A DNA stretch of 39,625 nt, taken from assembly GCA_012271135.1 (NCBI GenBank), contig JAAXGZ010000027.1:1-39625 (forward strand), in the 5' to 3' direction. A program made the translations under genes and the position numbers. The notes beneath the pieces were generated by a model. That model was not told the DNA's origin. It did not search any database and worked only from the letters and a program-made list of their open reading frames with translations. Origin of the DNA: Caldilineales bacterium (lineage in GTDB: Bacteria > Chloroflexota > Anaerolineae > Caldilineales > Caldilineaceae). Shown piece after piece: positions 26,215-33,903 of the stretch (the stretch's first letter is position 1; every line of letters starts with the position of its first letter).

Positions 26215-26830
26215 GCAGCTTTTCCTTTGGGTTGGGGTTGGACAGGGGAGCCGGCCCGGACCACACGGAACCTCCGTACCCAAGGCAACGCCTTGGTCCC
26301 TCGGACCGACCGGCCTGACGAGAGGTGGAGGATCGGGATTCGGACAGGGATGCCGGAACGGATACACGGACCGGACCCTGCCGGATTATAGACTTGCCGG
26401 CGGTTCACGCGGTCGGCCTTGGTCCCGAAACCCGCGGGGCCAAACCCGCGGATTGGACAACGGCTCCCTTGCGTCGGCACAGGGCCTCCACCAGCGCCCG
26501 CGCCAGACTCTTGCGGTTGATGCTTTCGGTCGCGTAGTCCACTGGCTGGGCCGATGGGCCGACACAGGCGGGGCAGCCGGTGACACAGCCGCAACACTGA
26601 ATCAGCTGGGCCGCTTCGCCCAGCAACTGATCATGGAGGCCGAAGAGGGTTTCGCCATAGCCGAGGCCGCCTTCAAACCGCTCGTGGATGAAGAGCGTGG
26701 CCAAGTGGGGCTGGAAGCAGGCGGGATCCTTCACCGGCTTCAGCTTGGTGCCTCCGGCTTGGACCAGGACATCGTGCACGGACAGGTCGCCCGGATCGCA
26801 CATCAGGTGGAGCGGTGCGATGCGACTCAG
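26144..26830. repeat. Direct repeat, copy A (about 687 bp)
   Basis: This segment recurs in the same orientation at 27901-28588. It contains, in plus-strand order, the first 24 codons of the SDR gene, the SDR-helicase intergenic region and the last about 118 codons of the helicase gene. The helicase part is highly conserved between copies, with seven residue differences over a compared 109 residues; the intergenic part is more diverged and has small indels. The edges are sharp: the copies stop matching at the ELLKRG codons on one side and after GCGATGCGACTCAG on the other. Copies A and B enclose the VapBC module. Confidence 0.9.
26405..26830 (-). pseudogene. Truncated 3' fragment of the DEAD/DEAH helicase gene
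   Basis: The frame reads LSRIAPLHL, then MCDPGDLSVHDVL and on to ESINRKSLARALVEALC, matching the last 118 residues of the helicase at 28232-30886. The cysteine cluster is partly altered (CCGCVTGCPAC instead of RCDCVTGCPAC). The genuine stop codon is lost here (CGA instead of TGA), so the frame runs on to 26405. The helicase motor, HNH region and promoter are missing; no product is expected. Confidence 0.85.
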
Positions 26831-26917
26831 CCGACCGTTTGGACAGTGGAATGTGTTTGTATCGGCAAGTCCAGTTGCCGCGTATACTGTGAATCACATT
26901 TCCTGTGAGGATGGCCA

Positions 26918-27361
26918 ATGAAAAATATTACGGTATCGGTTGACGAAAAAACCCATAGGATGGCTCGCATTCGCGCCGCGGAACTCGACACGTCGGTTTC
27001 GGCTCTGGTGCGACAATACCTGCGCGATCTCGTTAGTGGTGGCATGACTGCCCCCGCCAACGGCGTGTCAGAGGCGGCAACAGGGGTCGAAGAACTCGGG
27101 ATCTACCGGCAGCGGGGGGTGGCCGCGGACGTTGGCACTCGAACGGTAAGCATCCCGGAACGGATGACCCGCCAGGAGGCTCAGCGACTCCGGATTCGCA
27201 TGTACGAAGTCCTGGACGAGATTTGGGCAACCCATCCCGGGTTCCGGGCGGTGGACAATCTCAGTCGCGAGGACATCTATGGCCATGGCAGGGCAAGGAC
27301 CGAAACTGCAGGGTTCCCAGCAAACCCCTCGGATGACGAAGGAGACGAAGGAAGTATTTAG
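26918..27361 (+). CDS. VapB-type antitoxin, intact and extended
   Basis: A 147-residue antitoxin. Residues 1-38 form a ribbon-helix-helix DNA-binding domain (MKNITVSVDEKTHRMARIRA, then DTSVSALVRQYL). The C-terminal toxin-binding region contains GFRAVDNLSREDIYG. Antitoxins with this ending are usually about 80-90 residues; the extra 50 or so residues lie between the two parts. It is followed by the toxin after two bases. A GAGG lies upstream of ATG 26918. A TATACT at 26883-26888 could be its -10 box, and AATGTG (26850) with CACATT (26895) is a possible operator. It would bind and neutralise VapC and repress the operon. The module sits between the two direct repeats, on the strand opposite to its neighbours. 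Confidence 0.85.
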   Translation: MKNITVSVDEKTHRMARIRAAELDTSVSALVRQYLRDLVSGGMTAPANGVSEAATGVEELGIYRQRGVAADVGTRTVSIPERMTRQEAQRLRIRMYEVLDEIWATHPGFRAVDNLSREDIYGHGRARTETAGFPANPSDDEGDEGSI

Positions 27362-27363
27362 CT

Positions 27364-27792
27364 GTGACACGGTTTGTTGACACCAACATCCTTCTTTATG
27401 CGATCAGCCGGGCTCCCGAAGAGGCGCGCAAGCGCGCCGTTGCCCTTGATCTGCTTGCGGCTGATGACCTGGCACTTTCGGTGCAGGTGTTCCAAGAATT
27501 TTACTATCGTGCGACACGCCCCAAGTTTGGACAATCGCTGAGACCCGACTACGCCATCAATTTTCTTGAGACATTGACAAGATTCCCTGTACAGGACATG
27601 ACGGTGGGCATCTTTGAGACCGCCGTGGCAATCAGTCGACGTTTCCAGCTGTCGTATTGGGATAGCGCAATATTGGCGGCGGCCCGTGCTCTTGGGTGCG
27701 ATGCGGTCTACTCGGAAGACTTGAGCAGCCAGCAGGACTACGATGATCTATGGGTGATAAATCCCTTTCGGGAAGATACGGCAGCCAGATGA
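27364..27792 (+). CDS. vapC: VapC-type PIN-domain ribonuclease toxin
   Basis: A 142-residue PIN nuclease. The four acidic residues of the active site are in place: Asp5 in RFVDTNILLYA, Glu44 in VFQEFYYRATRP, Asp in SYWDSAILAAARALG and Asp in VYSEDLSSQ. VapC toxins cleave tRNA or rRNA and stop translation unless bound by VapB. The start is GTG, two bases after the antitoxin stop, so the two are translationally linked. All key residues are intact, in contrast to the decayed relative at 1411-1602. The RNA target cannot be predicted. Confidence 0.92.
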   Translation: MTRFVDTNILLYAISRAPEEARKRAVALDLLAADDLALSVQVFQEFYYRATRPKFGQSLRPDYAINFLETLTRFPVQDMTVGIFETAVAISRRFQLSYWDSAILAAARALGCDAVYSEDLSSQQDYDDLWVINPFREDTAAR

Positions 27793-27899
27793 CCACCGCC
27801 CCCGAGCGCGGCTTGGAAAGCGGCAGCGTCAACCCTCCAGCAATGTCCGAAGCACCGTCGCTGATGCTGCAAACGCCCCCCCCCGATCACCGCTGCGGC

Positions 27900-27971
27900 T
27901 CCGCGCTTCAGCAGCTCTTGGAAGACAAACCGGCCCAGTCGTCCCGATGCGCCGGTTACCAGCACCTTCAT
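27900..27971 (-). pseudogene. 5' fragment of the SDR gene (repeat copy B)
   Basis: ATG at 27971 begins MKVLVTGASGRLGRFVFQ and continues through ELLKRG, the same 24 codons that open the intact SDR gene at 26214. Homology then ends abruptly and the frame continues into unrelated sequence next to a run of nine C at 27876-27884. The fragment keeps the first Rossmann strand but no catalytic residue. It lies downstream of the intact helicase gene, as the complete SDR gene presumably once did. Confidence 0.88.
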
Positions 27972-28588
27972 GCAGTTTTTCCTTTGGGTTGGACAGGGGA
28001 GCCAGCCCGGACCACACGAAACCTCCGTACCTAAGGCAACGCCTTGGTCCCTCGGACCGACCGGCCTGACAAGAGGTGGGAGATTCGGATCCTGACAGGG
28101 AACGCAAGGACGGGTTCACGGGACTGGCTCTGCCGGGTTATAGACCCGTCGGCAGCCTGTACTGTCGACAATTGTGCCCCAACCCTCGCTGCCAAGCCTC
28201 GGATCACGAACAAGGATAACAATCCCATGCGTCAGCACAGGGCGTCCACCAGTGCTCGTGCCAGACTCTTGCGGTTGATGCTTTCGGTCGCGTAGTCCAC
28301 CGGCTGGGCCGACGGGCCGACACAGGCGGGACAGCCGGTCACACAGTCGCAACGCTGAATCAGCTGGGCCACCTTGCCCAGCAACTGATCGTGGAGACCG
28401 AAGAGGGTTTCGCCATAGCCGAGGCCGCCCTCAAACCGCTCGTGGATGAAGAGCGTGGCCAGGTGGGGCTGGAAGCAGGCAGGATCCTTCACCGGCTTCA
28501 GCTTGGTGCCTCCGGCCTTGGCCAGGACATCGTGCACGGACAGGTCGCCCGGATCGCACATCAGGTGGAGGGGTGCGATGCGACTCAG
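27901..28588. repeat. Direct repeat, copy B (about 688 bp)
   Basis: Second copy of the segment at 26144-26830, same orientation, offset about 1,758 bp. Its right half is the true 3' end of the intact helicase gene, with the TGA stop at 28232, while its left end is the truncated SDR start. The 1,070 bp between the copies (26831-27900) carry the VapBC genes, their upstream region and about 100 bp of non-coding DNA. Confidence 0.9.
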
Positions 28589-30886
28589 GGCCACGCCCAG
28601 GGCATCCATGCCGTGCAGACCGCGCCCGGCGATGGGCTCCAACAGCTTGTGGCAGGCCGGACACAGAACCTGAAGGTTCTCCAGGCGGTTGGCCTTCAGG
28701 TGGTTGTCGTTGCGGCCCGGCACATAGCCGAACTGGCGGAACCGCTTCCTGTGGTGCACATGCAGGGGCCTGCCCGGCGAGGGAGCCTTGCCGCAGTGGC
28801 TGCAAACTCGTCCGCTGCACTCGATGGCCCTGAGACGTTGGCTGTCCCAGTCGGGTCCGTAGTCGTTTTCGCTGTCCCGCCACGCGTCCTCGGCCTCCAG
28901 CCGCCGTTGGGTTTCCGGCCGCACCTGCATCCAGTAGCCGCGGGTGTTCAGAGTGCGTTCCGGACACTCCAGGGGAACCAGGTCCGTGGGATCCCAGCCG
29001 GGCACGCCCCGGTTGTCCCGGTCCATGTAGATCTTGCGATAGCCCACCACTTGGGAAGTCATCTTCAGTTCACCGTGGCCGGCCAGGGCCCCCTGTCTGG
29101 GCTCCTGTTCATCAATGCGGGTGACCACCACATCCACATCCTGGACCGGCTCCGTGGTGTAAGTCCCGGACCTTGATGCTGTGACTCTGGCTACCTTGTC
29201 GGCGTAGTCCAGTTCCTTGACCAAGTAGCGGCGTCCGTCGTGCCAGTAGACGGCGCCTTCGTGCACCATGGTGTCCGCACTCTCGAAGTCCACCGTGCCC
29301 AGAACCTCGGGCCGACCCCGTCCGGACTTCAGCACGATGTCCACCGAACCCTCCATGGTGCGCAGGCCGAACCGCAGGTCCTGCGGCTGTCCACAGAAGG
29401 CCCAGGTGAAGTTGCGGTGAAAGGCGCGCTGGGCGCGTTCCAGGTCCTGGAGGCCCGCGAAGACGGCGTGGGTCCGGCGCGTTTGTTCCTTCCGCGGTGG
29501 CCGCACCCGCAACGGACCCTCGTTGAGCACACAAGGCAGGTGCTGCCGCAACAGGGTCGGGTGGTCCGGATCCAACCGGGCATGCTCGGGACTGCCGGCC
29601 AACAGGAACTCGGGATCCAGAATCATGTACTGGTCAAGGGGATCCGCCGAAGCGACAAACACCACCAGGGCCTCCGCCTCCTCACCCCGCCGGCCGGCGC
29701 GTCCCCACTGTTGTCGCGTGCTCGCAACCGTGCCGGCATAGCCGGAGGAGATCACGCACTGCAGTTGTCCGATGTCGATGCCCAGTTCCAGTGCGTTGGT
29801 GGCGGCCACGGTCAGGATCTCGCCGTTGCGCAATCCTGATTCGATCTCGCGCCGTTCCTTGGGCAGGTAGCCTCCGCGGTAGCCGCGGATCAGCCGTGTC
29901 GCCTCATGTCCTCGAATGCCGCTTTCGATGGCATGCGTGCGCAACCAGCGGATGGTGTTCTCGACACCGCGCCGCGAACGGTTGAAGATCAGCGTCTGCA
30001 ACCTCTCCCGCCGCAGTTGGCTCTCAAACCAGAGCGTAGCCTCCATGGTTTCGCGCCGCACACCGTCCGGGTCCAGAGGCGGATTGCAGAAGATGCAGTG
30101 GCGGGCCGCGGTGGGGGCTCCGTTCTCCGATACGACCGCCACCTCCCGATCGAGCAGCCGCCGGGCCAGATCCTGTTCGTTGGCCACAGTCGCGCTGGCA
30201 CAGATATACCGGACATCCCGGTTGCCGGCCAATGCCAGCAACCGATTCAGGCGGCGCAGGACATTGGCCACATGACTGCCAAACAAGCCTCGGAAGTAGT
30301 GGACTTCGTCCACCGCCACAAAGGCCAAGTCGGCCAGGAAGGCTCCCCAGTCCTGCCTGTACCAGGGCAGGATGGAATGGTGGAGCATGTCCGGGTTGGT
30401 GATGATCAGGCGGGCCCGGTTGCGGAGTTCGCTGCGCTCCGCGACGGGCACGTCGCCATCATAGGCGGCCACGTGACGGGGCTTGAGGGGGCTGCCCGTC
30501 GGCAGCGCGGCCGCCATGTCCTGAAACTCGACCAGTTGATCGCGGGCCAGTGCCTTCGTCGGAGCCATATAGATGGCCTTGGCATGCGGGTCGCGGATCA
30601 GGCGGTCCAGGATCGGCAACTGGTAGCACAGCGACTTGCCGCTGGCTGTGGGGGTGGTGACGAGGACATCCTTGCCGGACCGAACCAATTCCAGGGCCTG
30701 GCCTTGATGGCTGTAGAGCCGATCGCGGCCCAGCCTGACCAGCATCCCGCGCACATGGGGGTGCAGCCATTCGGGCACGTCGATCCACCGCGGCGACCCG
30801 GCCGGGAGTCGTTCCGCATGGGTAACGTGGGTCTCGTAGTAGGGGTCCGACCGCATGTCGGCCAGCAGTTCGGCAACCGGGAGCAT
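28232..30886 (-). CDS. DEAD/DEAH-box helicase with internal HNH motif and C-terminal Cys cluster (MrfA/DUF1998-like)
   Basis: An 884-residue superfamily 2 helicase. Motif I is TPTASGKS (residues 78-85), motif II is DEVH (193-196), motif III SAT (231-233), and motif VI QQWGRAGRRG lies near 400. The C-terminus has CDCVTGCPACVGP (about 845-857), matching the metal-binding cysteines of MrfA/YprA-type helicases (DUF1998). Between them, at about 690-745, is a complete HNH-type zinc nuclease motif: CSHCG, then LHVHHRKRF, NRLENLQVLCPACHK. MrfA-type helicases act in DNA repair; an inserted HNH could let this one cut DNA (inference). ATG 30886 gives the normal N-terminus. Its 3' end is duplicated as repeat copy A. 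Function as a repair or anti-phage nuclease-helicase is not decided. Confidence 0.88.
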   Translation of the reverse strand: MLPVAELLADMRSDPYYETHVTHAERLPAGSPRWIDVPEWLHPHVRGMLVRLGRDRLYSHQGQALELVRSGKDVLVTTPTASGKSLCYQLPILDRLIRDPHAKAIYMAPTKALARDQLVEFQDMAAALPTGSPLKPRHVAAYDGDVPVAERSELRNRARLIITNPDMLHHSILPWYRQDWGAFLADLAFVAVDEVHYFRGLFGSHVANVLRRLNRLLALAGNRDVRYICASATVANEQDLARRLLDREVAVVSENGAPTAARHCIFCNPPLDPDGVRRETMEATLWFESQLRRERLQTLIFNRSRRGVENTIRWLRTHAIESGIRGHEATRLIRGYRGGYLPKERREIESGLRNGEILTVAATNALELGIDIGQLQCVISSGYAGTVASTRQQWGRAGRRGEEAEALVVFVASADPLDQYMILDPEFLLAGSPEHARLDPDHPTLLRQHLPCVLNEGPLRVRPPRKEQTRRTHAVFAGLQDLERAQRAFHRNFTWAFCGQPQDLRFGLRTMEGSVDIVLKSGRGRPEVLGTVDFESADTMVHEGAVYWHDGRRYLVKELDYADKVARVTASRSGTYTTEPVQDVDVVVTRIDEQEPRQGALAGHGELKMTSQVVGYRKIYMDRDNRGVPGWDPTDLVPLECPERTLNTRGYWMQVRPETQRRLEAEDAWRDSENDYGPDWDSQRLRAIECSGRVCSHCGKAPSPGRPLHVHHRKRFRQFGYVPGRNDNHLKANRLENLQVLCPACHKLLEPIAGRGLHGMDALGVALSRIAPLHLMCDPGDLSVHDVLAKAGGTKLKPVKDPACFQPHLATLFIHERFEGGLGYGETLFGLHDQLLGKVAQLIQRCDCVTGCPACVGPSAQPVDYATESINRKSLARALVDALC

Positions 30887-31013
30887 GGTTTGAGAAGGCG
30901 AGCGAAACGTGGACGGTCAGGTGGGAGACTCGACTGGTGTCGGCAAACCCGAACGGGCTGCTCCCGCTGCATTATCCGATACTTTTTCGCTGAACACCCC
31001 TGAACTCCCGGCT

Positions 31014-31031
31014 GGACTTTGTACAAAGTCC
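31014..31031. repeat. Perfect 18-bp palindrome next to the transposase relic
   Basis: GGACTTTGTACAAAGTCC reads the same on both strands. It lies 45 bp beyond the stop of the transposase relic, on the side where the right end of the insertion sequence would be, so it may be part of a terminal inverted repeat. A matching copy was not found on the other side. A protein-binding operator is the alternative. Confidence 0.5.
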
Positions 31032-31076
31032 GCGCGGCGATGAGGTCAGCGCGGGCGATGAGAGGTTGGGGGTGTA

Positions 31077-31790
31077 TCAGGCCGAGTAGCAGAAGGCGGC
31101 CGGGAGCGGTACGGGCAGCGGCTGGGGGGAGATTTTGGATGTCGAGGGTGGCCGGAGACATGAAAAAGGCGGGTCCTGCGTCCAGAGGACGTGGCGGACA
31201 CAGGCCAGGATGTCGGAGAACGTGGGGACGGTCTTGGCATGCCAGGCGGCCCGACGGGGACGGAGGGAACGTGCCCGACGCAGGTGGTGGGCGATCAGGA
31301 TGAGCCAGCCGAGAGGCCGAGCAGGACCGGGGTGGTGCCCGCGATGGCCGCCGCCGACCACTGGCGATGGGTTTCGACGCCCAGGTGGATGCGGACCTCC
31401 TGAAAGGCAACCTCCACCTGCCAGCGCTGCAGGTACGCGGTGAGGATGGTGGCTGGTGTCCAGTCGGGGTTGGTGCAGAGCAGGGCCTGGGGTTCCCGGT
31501 GCTTGACAGGTATATGTTCGGCTCCGGGTGTGGGGGATAGGCAGCGGATCCGAATGCCGTTCACCCGTGCCTCGGGTGTGCCTTGGCGGCTGTGCGCGTT
31601 CATAGGCCGCGCGGACGGCCGTGTGCCCAGATGGGGTGTGTGGGAGACGCGCCGGTCGGCCCGCGTCCACCAGCGCCCCTGGGCCAGCAGGGCCCCAAGC
31701 AGGCCATGTTTTGCTATCAGGGTAGCGGGCGGGGGCCGACATGGGCGTGTTCGCCTATTTCTCGGAGCGGCTGCCAGATCTACCGCTGGT
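31077..31790 (-). pseudogene. DDE transposase relic (IS4/IS701-like), frameshifted and truncated
   Basis: One frame contains HREPQALLCTNPDW, LQRWQVEVAFQEVRIHLG and VETHRQWSAAAIAGTTPV, the characteristic C-terminal part of IS4-type DDE transposases, with the catalytic Glu in the FQEVR segment. The frame breaks near 31300, and the following LILIAHHLRRARSLRPRRAAWHAK and VPTFSDIL are found in another frame ending at 31077. The N-terminal half, including the first catalytic Asp residues, was not found; the relic is cut off where the zinc-ribbon gene begins. It cannot make an active enzyme. IS family is tentative. Confidence 0.7.
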
Positions 31791-31796
31791 CCACAG

Positions 31797-32024
31797 CTAA
31801 CGCGGACCAGCACCGGCCGCAGGCGGATGGACGGCAGCCTCATGCACCGGCAGCCGGCAGTACCGGCAGACCTGGGCCTTACGCCGGATGCGTTCGGCGC
31901 AATGCGGACACACGGTGGTGCGCAGTGCCCGTAATCCCAGCCACGACAGCAGCACCAGCAGGGGTGCCAGCAGCGTGGCGAAGTTCACGATGTTGCTTAG
32001 TGTCTGCAGGTCTAGATCGAACAT
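31797..32024 (-). CDS. Small membrane protein with zinc ribbon
   Basis: A 75-residue protein with one hydrophobic segment at about residues 12-34 (IVNFATLLAPLLVLLSWLGL) and a four-cysteine zinc ribbon, CPHC, ten residues, CRYC (C-x2-C-x10-C-x2-C). ATG 32024 has AAGGAGG five bases upstream, an excellent ribosome binding site that settles the start against an upstream frame extension. It lies 66 bp downstream of a broken secreted-protein gene on the same strand. The ribbon would be on the cytoplasmic side. Function unknown. Confidence 0.72.
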   Translation of the reverse strand: MFDLDLQTLSNIVNFATLLAPLLVLLSWLGLRALRTTVCPHCAERIRRKAQVCRYCRLPVHEAAVHPPAAGAGPR

Positions 32025-32090
32025 GATGCCTCCTTGCGCACAGCACTGCACCCCTTCACGGGGGCACCGTTGCCGTAAAGTGGAACTCGA

Positions 32091-32694
32091 CTACGGATAC
32101 ACGGTGCAGTACTTGGTGTGATCCTCGTACGAGGTGTAGCCGACGAACCGATATACAGGCGACAGGAAATCTTCGCCTCCCATCCGGTGTGCCCCACAGG
32201 GTAGTCGTCTTTGTCGACATGCGAAACCCACATGTCCAGCACCCAGTTGTCGGGGACGTTCCATTCCCTGAATTCGTGATCATGCCGCGTGAGATCCACG
32301 TAGGCGTCGCTTTCCTGAATGGTGCCCAGGGTCAGGGTCGGGTACTGGAACATCGAGGCGAAAACGCCGTGTCCGTGCTCGCATGTCCGGTTCTCGGAAT
32401 CGCTTGCGATGTCGCCTGTGTCCATAGGCACGGTCTCGCTGCTCACGCTGATGTTCCGAATGAACTCCAGACCGGCCTGCAGTGCCTCCCGTGTGGGCAG
32501 CGGTTCGCCTGGATTCGGCTCAAAGCCTATGCCGTATTGCGCGGCTAGGGACTCGGCTTCCGCCAAGGACAACGCTTCTCCGTCCTGCGCCGGCACGTCG
32601 TCGTCGGCACGTCGTCGGCATACACCGGAGCGGCGCCCAGGGCGACCAAGGCCAGGAACACGCATACGGCACATCCCGTTATTCTCATCTTCAT
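32091..32694 (-). pseudogene. Secreted protein gene with two frameshifts, function unknown
   Basis: ATG 32694 follows AGGAGG by six bases and starts a signal peptide, MKMRITGCAVCVFLALVALG, with a likely cleavage site after VYA. The frame is then broken by a 14-bp near-perfect tandem duplication (32592-32619). Removing one copy restores VYADDVPAQDGEALSLAEA and the long following frame (LPTREALQAGLEFIRN, EFREWNVPDNWVLDMWVSH). Near 32150 a second one-base shift is needed to reach the sensible ending FVGYTSYEDHTKYCTVYP and stop at 32091. The full protein would be about 200 residues and exported. I do not recognise the family. It may be a recent pseudogene. Confidence 0.65.
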
Positions 32695-32712
32695 GGTGAA
32701 CCTCCTATAAAC

Positions 32713-32738
32713 AAAACGCCCCGCCGAAGGCAGGGCGC
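32713..32738 (-). terminator. Intrinsic terminator hairpin just before the ribosome binding site
   Basis: On the minus strand a nine-pair GC-rich stem (CGCCCTGCC, loop TTC, GGCGGGGCG, one G-U pair) is followed by TTTTGTTT. It ends some 20 bases before the ATG at 32694 and directly before its AGGAGG. The position is typical of transcription attenuation. It could also end an unrelated upstream transcript. Confidence 0.75.
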
Positions 32739-32885
32739 TGTGAATAAAACGTGCCAGTCGAGGCTGCGGAGCTTCATCCGGGATGCGCATGTGGTACTGC
32801 CAGCACCCCCGTACCTGGCGGTACAGAGCGCATGGAGGCTGGTAAGTGGTGGTGCGCTTGGAAGTCATGTGTCGAAGCGTAGGCG

Positions 32886-32919
32886 ATTGTACAGTGAGTG
32901 TTATGTGATCTACATCACG
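32886..32919 (-). promoter_or_regulatory. CRP/FNR-family operator with possible -10 box
   Basis: TGTGATCTACATCACG (32904-32919) matches the two half-sites TGTGA-N6-TCAC(A/G) of CRP/FNR-type regulators. On the minus strand a TACAAT (32891-32886) lies downstream and could be the -10 box of a promoter for the leader and the secreted-protein gene. The spacing places the operator centre about 32 bp before the predicted start, not at a classical class II position. The regulator is unknown. Confidence 0.45.
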
Positions 32920-33036
32920 CTTAATGTGAAAGTTAAACCGTATTGGATGCCCATACAGCACCGCGGGAACTTGCCCGGCACCAGCCGGTTGCCACTGTCC
33001 GGGACCGCCCGGCAGCTGCGCGCAAGGCCGACCGAC

Positions 33037-33849
33037 CTACAGATGCTTTGTGTATGTCGACGGGTTGTTGAGAAAGGATCTGGTCAGCCGTACATGCTCC
33101 AGTTCATCCCAGGCAACCTGCTGCCAGGGGGCCTCGTCCAGACTGAGAATGGTGGCGCCCGGATAGGCCATCAGGATGGGCGAGTGGGTGGAAATCACAA
33201 ACTGCGCACCCCGCTCCTCCACCATTTCCCGCAGCAGGGACAGCAACCCCAGCTGCCGCAACGGAGACAGGGGCGTTTCCGGTTCGTCCAGCAGGTACAG
33301 GCCGTCGGGCACAAACCGGGCCTGGAAGAAGGCCAGGAAGCCCTCGCCGTGTGACTGGGCGTCCATATCCCCGCCGTAGCGCTCCGTGATGCCGTGCAGT
33401 TCGCTGGCATACGGCATGCGCGCATACATGCGGGCCGCGGCCGATCGCCCAGCATAGGTCCGTTCCACCTCCTCCAGGTCGGCCCGGAGGGATTGCGCCA
33501 TGGCGCCCATGCGCTGTACAAAGCCAAAGAAGTCCTCCGCACGCAGAAAGAACCCGCGGTGGCTGCGTTGGTTCCAGGTGGCCTTGAGGCATTTTGCAAG
33601 ACCGCGCATCTTGGCCAGGGAGGAATCCCGATCCAGTTCCTCACGGCCCGCGGCCGGCAGCCCCGCATGGCAGGCGATACCCTCCAGCAGCGTGGACTTG
33701 CCGCAACCGTTTTCTCCGACCAGAAAGGTCACTGGATGCTTGAACTCAAGCGGTACCGACCATTCCGCGATCACCGGCACCGTGAAGGGCCACTCGGTCC
33801 GTTGCCGCGCGGCAGGCGGCCTGAAGGTCACGGAGCGGAGGTGAATCAT
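33037..33849 (-). CDS. AAA-type ATPase with ABC-like motifs
   Basis: A 270-residue soluble ATPase of the RecF/SMC-like AAA class (AAA_15/AAA_21). It shows Walker A GENGCGKST (residues 46-54), an ABC-like signature SHGEGFLAFF (about 165-174), Walker B GLYLLDEPETPLSP and the switch His in VISTHSP. No membrane part is present. Proteins like this occur singly or with nucleases in defence or repair; here there is no nuclease partner next to it. It lies 54 bp downstream of the xylulokinase gene on the same strand and may be co-transcribed by read-through. The start at ATG 33849 fits the family N-terminus (MIHLRSVTFRPP). Cellular role unknown. Confidence 0.88.
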   Translation of the reverse strand: MIHLRSVTFRPPAARQRTEWPFTVPVIAEWSVPLEFKHPVTFLVGENGCGKSTLLEGIACHAGLPAAGREELDRDSSLAKMRGLAKCLKATWNQRSHRGFFLRAEDFFGFVQRMGAMAQSLRADLEEVERTYAGRSAAARMYARMPYASELHGITERYGGDMDAQSHGEGFLAFFQARFVPDGLYLLDEPETPLSPLRQLGLLSLLREMVEERGAQFVISTHSPILMAYPGATILSLDEAPWQQVAWDELEHVRLTRSFLNNPSTYTKHL

Positions 33850-33903
33850 CGGTCCCGCGATGCCGGTACCGGACCAGGACTCATCCCTTGTGTCCGCGGC
33901 GCG

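Larger units (their letters stand above)
32695..33036. other. Long leader region upstream of the secreted-protein gene
   Basis: These 342 bases contain no supported gene. On the minus strand they hold a CRP/FNR-like site with a possible -10 box and a strong terminator hairpin, listed separately. Between them (about 32740-32880) several short inverted repeats are visible, for instance GTACCGCCAGGTAC and paired GCGC/ATGCGC elements, so the transcript could fold extensively. I do not recognise a known riboswitch. Confidence 0.4.
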
